Shown: positions 30,492 through 38,175 of the stretch, piece by piece
Position numbering within the stretch: position 1 is the first letter of the stretch
How the letters are laid out: each line of letters begins with the position of its first letter
Source of the DNA: Gammaproteobacteria bacterium
GTDB lineage: Bacteria > Pseudomonadota > Gammaproteobacteria > Enterobacterales > Alteromonadaceae
Assembly: GCA_018826295.1 (NCBI GenBank)
Contig: JAHJZX010000051.1
Coordinates: 1-64,000, forward strand
Direction of reading: 5' to 3'
Length of the DNA: 64,000 bases
Made by a program: the position numbers and the translations under genes
Notes under the pieces: generated by a model
Databases searched by the model: none
Seen by the model: the letters and a program-made list of their open reading frames with translations, nothing else
Told to the model about the DNA's origin: nothing

Positions 30492-32972
30492 TTATTGTCC
30501 TTGTAATGCATAGATAGCCGGCTTGCGGATAATGCCCCAGACTGACAACAGCGATGTCAGCACGGTGAGCAGCACTATCAGCGCCAGTGGCAGGGCAAAA
30601 CCGCCTGCTGATACTTCGACCACGAAAGCGCTGTGTTGCAGGCCCAGCCAAAGCGCCACCAGCAACAAGGCCGCCAGTGCTAAACCCGCACCAACCGGTT
30701 TTAGGTTTTCACCCAGCAATTGGCGCAATATCGTCCCCGGTCTGGCACCAATCGCCATCCGCACACCTAACTCAAACCGACGCAGTTGCACGCTGTAACT
30801 CAGCACACCATAGATGCCGATTGCTGCTAACAGGAAACTCAGCACTACTAATGAGGTGGTTACGGCGGCGGCCAGATAGTTGCTTAGCAGCACCCGGTTT
30901 ACGTTATCTTTGATGCTATGAATGTCGGCTGCGCGATAATGCGGCGATACCTGCGCCATCGCCTGGTTAATAGCAGTTTTGTCTATCTGCATACCGGGTT
31001 TTAGCTGCAGTTGCAGGCTGGCGGTTGTGCCTATGTTGCGGGCTAAATAACTGCGGCCGGTTTCTTCTGCCGACCAAACGTCTGGCAAATGGTGATTAGC
31101 GCTGATGCCGATAATCTCAAACGCCAGACTACCGTTTGTTGTATACAGCCTTTCGCCCAGCACATTACCGTCTGGCTTCAGTTGTTGTGCCAGCACCTGA
31201 TTAATGATGATGACCTGTGCCTGTGTCGCCACTTCCTGCGCCGTGAAGTTACGGCCCTGTACTAGTTTGATGTCGAACAGTGGCAGGTAAAACTGATCGG
31301 TGAATACAGCCCGGCTGAACAGTTGCTGGTTCGGGCTGTCCGGTGATGCGATAAAACTGGCCGAACCATAGTAGCCATCAAAAGACACCGGCGGATAATT
31401 GCTGACCGACACCGCCGCTACAGCCGGGTGTTGTTGCAGGATATCCCGCACCTGCATCAACTCATCTTTTTGTTGGCGGTATAGCGTGCGGCGTTGTTCC
31501 GGCGGCAAACTGTCGTCCGGTGTGGCGGTGATATTATCAACCGGGATTTGATAGCGATCGGCGCTGGCAAAACCCACTTGCTGGCGCAACTGTTGTAGCG
31601 ATTGCAACAATACCTGAGCGCTACAAATCAGCAGCATGGCAGCCAGCATCACCTGAGCGCCAATCAGTACCTGCCGGGTGCGGCTGCTAATTTGCACGCC
31701 ACTGCCTTTGCCACTGCTTTGCAGGCTTTGTTGCAGCGCGCGGTAGTTAATTTGCCGGCTAATAAGCGTAGCAAAAGCCAGCGCCAGCAGCAGGCTGACA
31801 GCGACGGCAAAGGCTAATACCGGCCAGTCAAATCCCAGCTCGGCCAGTCTTGGCAGCATGGCACCGGCGTAAAGCTGCAGTAAATGGTAAGCACCTTCGG
31901 CAACAATAAAAGCCAGCAGCAATGCAGTGAGTATCAGCCAGCTAAGCTCGGCCAGTACTTGCCCGAGTAAATGATGACGCTGGGCGCCTAACGCGGCCTG
32001 AATACTCATGCTGCGTTGCTGGCGGGCAGCGCGCGATAACAACAAGTTAGTGATATTGGCCGCCGCGATCAGTAACAGCAGCAGGCTGCCGGCCAGCATC
32101 CACAAAGTGCGGTTACGGCTGTCGCCCTCCAGTATCAAACGCAGCGGCTCGGCATTAAATATCAGGCTACGGCCGGCCTGGCTGGGTAACGTAGCGATAT
32201 CGTGCTGATACTGGCTGGCAACTTGCGGTCGTAGTTGCTGTTCAAAGGCCGGGCGTTGGCTGGCGTCTTTGAGTTTTGCCAGGTACAGGTGGGCACCACT
32301 GACATCGCCAGCAACAAAGCTACTGCCAATGCTAAAGTCCCAGGGTAGCCAGATATCATTGCTGCGCCCTGGTCCGGTCAAACGGGGCTCGATAAATTCG
32401 GCGCTGGCGATGCCCACCACTTTAAACTGCTGGTTGCCAATATGCACACTGCGGCCCAGCAGTGCCGGGTCAGCATTATAGTGTTCACGCCAGATTTTTT
32501 CGCTCAGTACCGCTACCGGTTGCTGACTGCCGACATCTTCTTCGGCACTAAAAGCGCGGCCATGTAATAGCGGCATCTGGTACATGCGCATATAACCGGG
32601 AGTCGTGTAGGCAATTTGCACCTGCGGGCTATGTGGCAAATCGCGTAGCGTCATACCGATATAAGAAAAGCTAAACAAGGCATGATCGGTTAGCAGTTCA
32701 GAGGGTGTGGGGTAATGCTGGCGGAAAATGCTCACCGGCAACAAGCGCTGATACATCACTGCACCGTCTTTATCCAGCCAGGCGGTGCTGCCCACTACCA
32801 GCTTATCTTCTTCGGCATAGGGCAGCGGTGCCTGTAAAATCTGATAATTCAGGTTAAACATCGCAATCAGGCTGCCTAGCGTCAGGCCAAGTGTCAGGAT
32901 CACTGTCAACGCATAGCCTTTGGCTTTGCTTAGCGCATACAGCGCAGTGGATAAATCTTTCATCGTAAACAT
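30492..32972 (-). CDS. FtsX/MacB-type ABC transporter permease (first of three)
   Basis: 826 residues. AAGGA lies 6 nt before the ATG at 32972 (MFTMKDLSTALYALSKAKGYALT). It has the same duplicated MacB_PCD/FtsX plan as the two genes after it: LPYAEEDKLVVGSTAW in the first periplasmic domain, ITNLLLSRAARQQRSMSIQAALGA in the middle membrane block, and FELGVRMAIGARPGTILRQ at the C-terminal block. About 800-residue permeases with two such modules are thought to act as single-chain versions of a permease dimer. It follows a 38-codon hydrophobic gene by 10 bp, which in turn touches the ATPase stop, so all are one operon. Confidence 0.82.
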   Translation of the reverse strand: MFTMKDLSTALYALSKAKGYALTVILTLGLTLGSLIAMFNLNYQILQAPLPYAEEDKLVVGSTAWLDKDGAVMYQRLLPVSIFRQHYPTPSELLTDHALFSFSYIGMTLRDLPHSPQVQIAYTTPGYMRMYQMPLLHGRAFSAEEDVGSQQPVAVLSEKIWREHYNADPALLGRSVHIGNQQFKVVGIASAEFIEPRLTGPGRSNDIWLPWDFSIGSSFVAGDVSGAHLYLAKLKDASQRPAFEQQLRPQVASQYQHDIATLPSQAGRSLIFNAEPLRLILEGDSRNRTLWMLAGSLLLLLIAAANITNLLLSRAARQQRSMSIQAALGAQRHHLLGQVLAELSWLILTALLLAFIVAEGAYHLLQLYAGAMLPRLAELGFDWPVLAFAVAVSLLLALAFATLISRQINYRALQQSLQSSGKGSGVQISSRTRQVLIGAQVMLAAMLLICSAQVLLQSLQQLRQQVGFASADRYQIPVDNITATPDDSLPPEQRRTLYRQQKDELMQVRDILQQHPAVAAVSVSNYPPVSFDGYYGSASFIASPDSPNQQLFSRAVFTDQFYLPLFDIKLVQGRNFTAQEVATQAQVIIINQVLAQQLKPDGNVLGERLYTTNGSLAFEIIGISANHHLPDVWSAEETGRSYLARNIGTTASLQLQLKPGMQIDKTAINQAMAQVSPHYRAADIHSIKDNVNRVLLSNYLAAAVTTSLVVLSFLLAAIGIYGVLSYSVQLRRFELGVRMAIGARPGTILRQLLGENLKPVGAGLALAALLLVALWLGLQHSAFVVEVSAGGFALPLALIVLLTVLTSLLSVWGIIRKPAIYALQGQ

Positions 32973-32982
32973 TAAGCTATCC

Positions 32983-33099
32983 TTATGCGGACCCGGCGTT
33001 GCTGTTGTCCCAAAGTGTCACCAGCAGGCTAAACAGCAGCAGACACAGCGGTTGCAGCACGATAATACCCAGCCAAAACCAGCCACTCAGCGCCAGCAT
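32983..33099 (-). CDS. 38-aa hydrophobic small membrane protein between ABC ATPase and permease
   Basis: An ATG at 33099 directly abuts the ATPase stop (TAAATG) and a 38-codon frame runs to TAA at 32983, 10 bp before the permease start. The peptide begins MLALSGWFWLGIIVLQPL and continues through a Leu-rich stretch to a short polar end (DNSNAGSA), giving one long membrane helix with a Trp-rich N-terminal edge. The space between the ATPase and the permease would otherwise be an unexplained 127-bp gap in a tightly packed operon. The coupling, hydrophobicity and clean frame support a real gene; a leader peptide for permease translation is the alternative. The second ABC module in this window has no equivalent. 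Confidence 0.6.
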   Translation of the reverse strand: MLALSGWFWLGIIVLQPLCLLLFSLLVTLWDNSNAGSA

Positions 33100-33852
33100 T
33101 TACTGACCTGCAGCCTGACGTAACGGCGCCTGTTGTGTCTGTGCAGCCTGTGATGATAACGGCGTGCCGTCGGCATCCAGAATGCGGCCATCCAGCAAAT
33201 GCAGTTTGCGCTTAGCCATATCGGCGTAGCGCGGGTCATGCGTCACCATACACAGCGTAGTGCCGTTGTTGTTTAGCTCGCTTAGCATATCCATTACCGC
33301 ATCACCGTTTTTCGAATCGAGGTTACCGGTAGGCTCATCTACCAGCAGCAGCGCCGGGCTGCCAACTAAGGCACGGGCGATGGCAATACGCTGCTGCTGA
33401 CCACCGGATAACTGATTTGGCCGGTGGCCGGCGCGGTGGCTCATATCTACCGTTTTCAGGCAGGCCATTACCCGCTCGTTAATCTCGGTTTTCGCCATAG
33501 TCTGGCGGCGGTAACGCAGTGGCAGGGCGATATTGTCAAATACGGTTAGCTCGTCGATTAAGTTAAATGACTGAAAGATAAAGCCGATTTTTTCATTGCG
33601 AATAAAAGCGGCTTCGCTAAGGCTTAAACCGCTGACTTCCTGGCCTTCAATCTGGTAACTGCCCTCGGTCGGCATATCCAACAGCCCCAACAGTGACAAC
33701 AATGTAGACTTGCCGCAGCCGGAAGGGCCGCAAATAGAGACAAAGTCACCGGCAAAGATGTCCAGATCAATGCCACGTAAGGCGTGGGTTTCCATTTCAT
33801 CGGTGGCAAACACCTTGGTAATGCCGCGCATACTGATTTTTTGTTGTTGCAT
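33100..33852 (-). CDS. ABC transporter ATP-binding protein (LolD/MacB type)
   Basis: 250 residues. Walker A is GPSGCGKST (about residues 41-49), the Q-loop sits in IGFIFQSFNLIDELTVFDNI, the signature is LSGGQQQR, Walker B is LLLVDEPTGNLDS and the H-loop is MVTHD. The FNLIDELTVFDNIALPL block is typical of ATPases that serve FtsX/MacB permeases. The C-terminal ~20 residues are Gln/Ala-rich and unique to this copy. It lies 26 bp after the adaptor gene and is the only ATPase for three permeases. Its paralogue at 62310 shares the same motifs with the second module. Confidence 0.93.
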   Translation of the reverse strand: MQQQKISMRGITKVFATDEMETHALRGIDLDIFAGDFVSICGPSGCGKSTLLSLLGLLDMPTEGSYQIEGQEVSGLSLSEAAFIRNEKIGFIFQSFNLIDELTVFDNIALPLRYRRQTMAKTEINERVMACLKTVDMSHRAGHRPNQLSGGQQQRIAIARALVGSPALLLVDEPTGNLDSKNGDAVMDMLSELNNNGTTLCMVTHDPRYADMAKRKLHLLDGRILDADGTPLSSQAAQTQQAPLRQAAGQ

Positions 33853-33878
33853 GTTATTTCCTTAATATTGTTCTGTGC

Positions 33879-35123
33879 TTACTGCAGTTGAATCAGCTCT
33901 GCATCGCGAAAGGTTGCCATATCAGACAGTACAAAGGTGTCGCCTTGCTGTGCCCCGCCGGTAATTTGTAAATAACGGCCGGCATCGTCACCAAACTGCA
34001 GTGCAGTAGCGGCTAACGCGCGGCCATCTTCGGCAACTTTAAACAGGTTGCCGCTGCTGTGGCTTTGCACATTCACCGGCCGCTCCAGATACAGCGTATC
34101 AGTTAGCTGAGCGGTGAAAATTTGCGCGTCGATATTCAGCTCCGGCCGCGCAGAGGCCGGTACGCCTTCGGTAAAGGCCAGCTCCACTTCGATAGTGCCT
34201 TCGCGTACTTCCGGCGTAATACGGCTAACCACGGCCGCTACCCGCTCACGCCGGGTATTGATTTGCGCGGCCTGGCCCACTTGCAGTTGCTCGGCGCGCG
34301 ATTGCGATACCCGCACCAGTGCCAGTAAATCTTTGTCACTGCCTACCAGCGCCAGTTCCTGGCCGGCAGCCACGCTTTGCCCCAGCTCTACCGGCAACCG
34401 CTGTAACACGCCGGCCATACCGGCGCGCACGGTTAAGCGTTCGGCCCGTTGTTGCATAGTGTGATAGCGGGCGCGGCTTTGGTTGATTTGCTCTTGCTGA
34501 ATAATTTCGGCCTGGGTAATCACTTCGTCTAATTGCTGCAGCCGTTGCTGTTGCAACTCCAGCCGTTGCGCCATTTGTTGTTGCTGCAACACTGTGGTTT
34601 GATAAGTCAGCGAGGATACTACGCCATCTTCCACCAGCTGCTGTTCGGCATTGCGCCTTAGGGTCACCATTTGCAAATTGGCATCCAGCTCGGCCTGCAC
34701 CGACAGCTCGGCTAACCGCTCGCGTTGATTAGCCAGCTTTAGCCGCTTTAGATTGGCCTCCTCCTGCGCCAATGCCATAGCCGCGGCCTCCACTTCCTGC
34801 AATAGTTCCGGGTTGCTCAGCTGCAAAATCACACTGTCGGCACTGACCTGAGCTCCGGGGCGCAGCAATACCTGCTGCACAGTGGCGCTGGTCAGCGCCG
34901 TCAGCAGGGTTTGCTTGTCGGAGCGCAGCACGCCATAACCATCGACACTGATTTGCAGATCGCCGCGTTGCACCTGCGCCAGCAGTAAACCGGCACGGTC
35001 TATTTTATGCTGATAGCCGGGTGAAGCCCACAAGCTGCCCAGCAGCGCCAGACTGGCCAGGGCGCTGAGCCCCAGCAGCGGTTTCTTCCAGCGCGGTTTG
35101 GTATTTACTTTTTTTACGTCCAT
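33879..35123 (-). CDS. MacA/HlyD-type periplasmic adaptor protein
   Basis: 414 residues from the ATG at 35123 (MDVKKVNTKPRWKKPLLGLSALASLALLGSLWAS); a farther start would add 18 residues and overlap the sigma54 promoter. The anchor helix is at about residues 14-33. The periplasmic part has the first half-lipoyl stretch, a long coiled-coil hairpin (about 95-215, rich in Gln/Glu/Leu: LQQQQMAQRLELQQQRLQQL), the second half-lipoyl RLTVRAGMAGVLQRLPVELGQSVAAGQELALVG, then a beta-barrel. It would link the permeases to an outer-membrane channel. A -24/-12 promoter with tandem activator sites lies upstream, so expression should depend on the neighbouring NtrC-type regulator. Confidence 0.85.
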   Translation of the reverse strand: MDVKKVNTKPRWKKPLLGLSALASLALLGSLWASPGYQHKIDRAGLLLAQVQRGDLQISVDGYGVLRSDKQTLLTALTSATVQQVLLRPGAQVSADSVILQLSNPELLQEVEAAAMALAQEEANLKRLKLANQRERLAELSVQAELDANLQMVTLRRNAEQQLVEDGVVSSLTYQTTVLQQQQMAQRLELQQQRLQQLDEVITQAEIIQQEQINQSRARYHTMQQRAERLTVRAGMAGVLQRLPVELGQSVAAGQELALVGSDKDLLALVRVSQSRAEQLQVGQAAQINTRRERVAAVVSRITPEVREGTIEVELAFTEGVPASARPELNIDAQIFTAQLTDTLYLERPVNVQSHSSGNLFKVAEDGRALAATALQFGDDAGRYLQITGGAQQGDTFVLSDMATFRDAELIQLQ

Positions 35124-35178
35124 TGCATTTCTCTGTAGTGACAACCGGCAGACATGGCTTGCTGCCCGCCATTGCACA

Positions 35179-35193
35179 GCAATGCTTATGCCA
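35179..35193 (-). promoter_or_regulatory. Sigma54 (-24/-12) promoter of ABC module 1
   Basis: On the minus strand TGGCAT-N5-TTGC fits the TGGCAC-N5-TTGC consensus with one mismatch. It lies 56 bp before the adaptor ATG. The upstream adjacent genes encode a sigma54-dependent activator and its kinase, which supports the call. Confidence 0.75.
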
Positions 35194-35255
35194 ATAAGTC
35201 AACTCATTGATATATATCAATTAATCTAGTTTGAGCGCTGGGATTTATGGCTGCA

Positions 35256-35291
35256 GCGTCCGGTTTCGGACGCACCATTCCGGTTTCGGAC
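35256..35291. promoter_or_regulatory. Tandem activator sites (GTCC-N6-GGAC) for the sigma54 promoter of module 1
   Basis: GCGTCCG-GTTT-CGGACGC (35256-35273) is a perfect palindrome and a second copy, TTCC-GGTTTC-GGAC (35278-35291), follows 20 bp later, two helical turns away. The pair is 65-100 bp upstream of the -24 element and lies in the gap just after the kinase stop. Paired sites at this distance are the normal layout for NtrC-family activators. The same GTCC-N6-GGAC pattern occurs before module 2. Confidence 0.7.
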
Positions 35292-35320
35292 GCACTTGGC
35301 AAAGTACAATGCGGCCAGAA

Positions 35321-36607
35321 TCAGCTGTTGTGCCAGGGTAAGCTGATACTGGCGCAGCAACCGGGCTGGCCATCGCTGCGCGGCTGCAAAGTCAGCTCGC
35401 CGGCTAGCTGGCGCACTATATTACGGCACAGCTGCAACCCTATGCCCTGGCCTTGTGCCTTAGTGGTATAAAACGGTACAAACAGATCGCGGCTATTGCT
35501 AATGCCGTGGCCGCTGTCGCTCACACTGATCTGTAGCTGATTTTGCTGGCGGGCGAACTGCAGTTGGATGCTGCCCGGTGGGCTGCCGGCTTCAATAGCG
35601 TTTTTAATCAGGTTAATTAGCACCTGTTGTAACAAGGTGGCATCGGAGTGAAACTGCAGGCTCAGCCCCCTGGCCTGCAGTGCTGCACCGCTAAACAGCG
35701 GCTGTATAGCGGCAAATAAATCGGCGGCGCACAGCGGTTGCAGATTAATACTCAGTGGTTTATTCAGTTCGCTGTAGCGGCTGACAAAATCTTGTAAATG
35801 CTGGCTGCGCTGGCGGATCACCTCAAGCGCTTGCTGGTCACGCTGTGCGGCCAATTTAGGTTGCAACTGCTCTGACAGCGCCAGCACCGGCGTTAACGAA
35901 TTGCGGATCTCATGGCTAAGCACGCGGATCAGTTGTTGCCAGGCTTCTAATTCGGTGTCGCGCAGCGCGGCTTGAATATTAATAAACACCAGTAACTGAT
36001 GGCGCTGGCCCTGATCCATAAAGCGACTATGGCGGATTTGCCACTGCCGCTGGCGCTCGCTGTCGGCAAAATGCCAGTGTGGCTCACTGTGTAACCCCAG
36101 ACGCTGGGCTGAGGTTTGACGCAAGCTTTGCCACGGCTGACCAAATAAGCCGTTAAATTCGTCGTTGGCATAACTCAGTTGTTGCTTGTGATCAAACACC
36201 AGTATTGGCGTGTTTAACTGATCAATCAGCCGGTACAGTAAAAACTGTTGTTCATCAAAAAAGCTTTTGCGTTGTTGCAAGGCGCAGCTTAGCTGCTGCA
36301 GTTGTTGCTGGAAACTGGCGGCAATACCGGTTTGATAGGCGGCTTTCGCCTGCAGGCTGTAATCCTGGTTATGCATCGCTTCCAGCTGCACGCTGGCGCG
36401 GTTAAAGGCGGCCAGCATTTGCTTGCGCCGGCTAAATTGCCATTTGTTCAGCACTAACCAGGCGGGTAACAATAGCAGCCAGAGCCACCATTGCTTAAAC
36501 GCTAACCCTGCCAGCAGCGCCGCCGCCAGCGAGCACAGTAACAAAGCGATACTGTGTACTAAGCTGTGGCGTTCCAGCGACGCCGGGCGCTTATTTATCC
36601 AGGCCAT
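35321..36607 (-). CDS. Sensor histidine kinase of module 1
   Basis: 428 residues. Two N-terminal membrane helices (about residues 17-56, SIALLLCSLAAALLAGLAFKQWWLWLLLLPAWLVL) with almost no periplasmic loop are followed by a PAS-like domain (TPILVFDHKQQLSYANDEFNGLFG), the H-box LSHEIRNSLTPV, and an HATPase with N-box LINLIKNAIEAG, G1 ISVSDSGHGIS, F-box LFVPFYTTKAQGQGIGLQL. The missing periplasmic domain means the signal is probably sensed in or at the membrane, or from the ABC transporter. The start overlaps the response-regulator gene by 17 bp. Its paralogue is at 58139-59458. Confidence 0.88.
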   Translation of the reverse strand: MAWINKRPASLERHSLVHSIALLLCSLAAALLAGLAFKQWWLWLLLLPAWLVLNKWQFSRRKQMLAAFNRASVQLEAMHNQDYSLQAKAAYQTGIAASFQQQLQQLSCALQQRKSFFDEQQFLLYRLIDQLNTPILVFDHKQQLSYANDEFNGLFGQPWQSLRQTSAQRLGLHSEPHWHFADSERQRQWQIRHSRFMDQGQRHQLLVFINIQAALRDTELEAWQQLIRVLSHEIRNSLTPVLALSEQLQPKLAAQRDQQALEVIRQRSQHLQDFVSRYSELNKPLSINLQPLCAADLFAAIQPLFSGAALQARGLSLQFHSDATLLQQVLINLIKNAIEAGSPPGSIQLQFARQQNQLQISVSDSGHGISNSRDLFVPFYTTKAQGQGIGLQLCRNIVRQLAGELTLQPRSDGQPGCCASISLPWHNS

Positions 36608-37970
36608 ATTTGTCCAGCCGGCGGTATAACGACGATTTGGTAATGCCCAGTTGATCGGCCGCGCGCTGTTTATTGGCCGGATACTGCGCCAGTGCCTGGC
36701 GGATCAGCTGCAATTCTGCTTGTTCCAGCGTCATGTGCTGCAGTTTGATGGGCTCTGGCTGCGCACTATGTTTTGCCACCGGCACGGCGAGGGCCAGATC
36801 GCTGCTGTTAATTTGCCCGCTTTGACACAGCAGCACCGCGCGCTCGATGGCATGGCTCAGCTCGCGCACATTACCGGGCCAGGCGTATTGGCGTAGCGCC
36901 GTTTCAGCCGTTGCGGTTAGCTGCAAGCCAGGTTTCTGATAACGGTTGCCGTGTTGCTGCAAAAAATAGCGGCACAGCGGTAGGATGTCATCCGGCCGTT
37001 GCCGCAGCGGCGGCACAGTAAACTGCAGCGTATTCAGCCGGTAGTATAGATCCTGGCGGAACTGGCCACTGGCCAATAGCGCGGCAAAATCGGCATTACT
37101 GGCGCTGATCAGCCGTACATCGGCCTGCTCAGTCAGGCTGCTGCCCACCACCTCAAACTGGCCCGATTCCAGCACCCGCAATAACTTGGCTTGCTGATTT
37201 AACGGCAGCGTTGCAATTTCATCCAGAAACAGGCTGCCGCCCTGTGCCAGCGCAAAACGGCCGACTCTGGCCTCTTTGGCATCGGTAAAGGCGCCTTTTT
37301 TATGGCCAAACATTTCGCTTTCAAACAGGCTGTCGACAATGGCGCCCATATTAACGCTGATAAAGGCGGCACTGGCGCGCTGTGATTTGTGATGAATAAA
37401 CTGTGCCAGCTGGGTTTTACCGCTGCCGTTCTCGCCGGTGAGTAAAATATTGGCGTCACTGCGTGCCACTTCTGTCAGCTGCTGCAACAGCCGTTGCATT
37501 GTCTCGCTGTGTGCCAGCAACGGGCTGGCCGGATCGGCAAAGGCGGCCGACAATTGCTTATTGTGCTGTTGTAACTGCGCCAGTTTCAGTTGTTGGCGGA
37601 TCACCTGCAGTAAGCGCTGGTTATGCCAGGGCTTTTCAATAAAATCGCCGGCACCCAGTTGCATCGCCTGCACCACCAGGGCGGTATTCGACCAGGCGGT
37701 CATCGCTACCAGCGGCACTTTACTGCCTTGCTGCTGTAGCCAACGTAAAAACTGCAGGCCTTCTTCACCCGAGGTGGTGTCGAGGCTGAAATTCATATCC
37801 AGCAAGATCAGATCGACACTGCAGTCACTACCGTCGCTCTGGCTCAGATAGGCCATTGCCTGGGTTGGGTTTTCCAATTCCACCACGTTAAAACCGGCAT
37901 CTTCCAGCACAAAACGCGCCGAAAAGCGGATTTCTTTATTATCTTCAACAACTAAAATGCTGGCCTGCAT
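36591..37970 (-). CDS. Sigma54-dependent NtrC-family response regulator of module 1
   Basis: 459 residues from the second ATG (37970, MQASILVVEDNKE), which has AAGGA 7 nt upstream; the first ATG is too close to it. Domains: receiver (phosphoacceptor Asp58 in LILLDMNF, Thr in VAMTAW, Lys in EKPW), AAA+ ATPase (Walker A TGENGSGKTQ, Walker B GGSLFLDEI, R-finger region) and a C-terminal Fis-type HTH (NKQRAADQLGITKSSLYRRLDKYG). The sigma54-contact loop reads GAFTDA (226-231) where most family members have GAFTGA. It should activate the -24/-12 promoter of the ABC operon downstream. Divergent from uvrA. Confidence 0.9.
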   Translation of the reverse strand: MQASILVVEDNKEIRFSARFVLEDAGFNVVELENPTQAMAYLSQSDGSDCSVDLILLDMNFSLDTTSGEEGLQFLRWLQQQGSKVPLVAMTAWSNTALVVQAMQLGAGDFIEKPWHNQRLLQVIRQQLKLAQLQQHNKQLSAAFADPASPLLAHSETMQRLLQQLTEVARSDANILLTGENGSGKTQLAQFIHHKSQRASAAFISVNMGAIVDSLFESEMFGHKKGAFTDAKEARVGRFALAQGGSLFLDEIATLPLNQQAKLLRVLESGQFEVVGSSLTEQADVRLISASNADFAALLASGQFRQDLYYRLNTLQFTVPPLRQRPDDILPLCRYFLQQHGNRYQKPGLQLTATAETALRQYAWPGNVRELSHAIERAVLLCQSGQINSSDLALAVPVAKHSAQPEPIKLQHMTLEQAELQLIRQALAQYPANKQRAADQLGITKSSLYRRLDKYGLDK

Positions 37971-38078
37971 TGGCATGTCCTTATCGGTGGGCGCGCGCCG
38001 CCATACAATAAACGCAAAGCCCGGCTATCGCCAGCAGCGGTTAATATTTAGCAGCAGGTTTTTTCTTGCTGTTGCATA

Positions 38079-38094
38079 GTGTATATTTGTACAG
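38079..38094. promoter_or_regulatory. Candidate LexA (SOS) box upstream of uvrA
   Basis: GTGTATATTTGTACAG matches the E. coli consensus CTGTATATATATACAG at 13 of 16 positions, with an intact ACAG half. It is 82 bp before the uvrA ATG. uvrA is an SOS gene in E. coli, which supports the assignment. Confidence 0.6.
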
Positions 38095-38175
38095 TTTTGC
38101 GCAGTTACTGCCGCGCACAAAGAACTAAAAGCCGGCCCGGCACGTAAGCACAGGCGCGATTAAGCTGGAGTAAAC

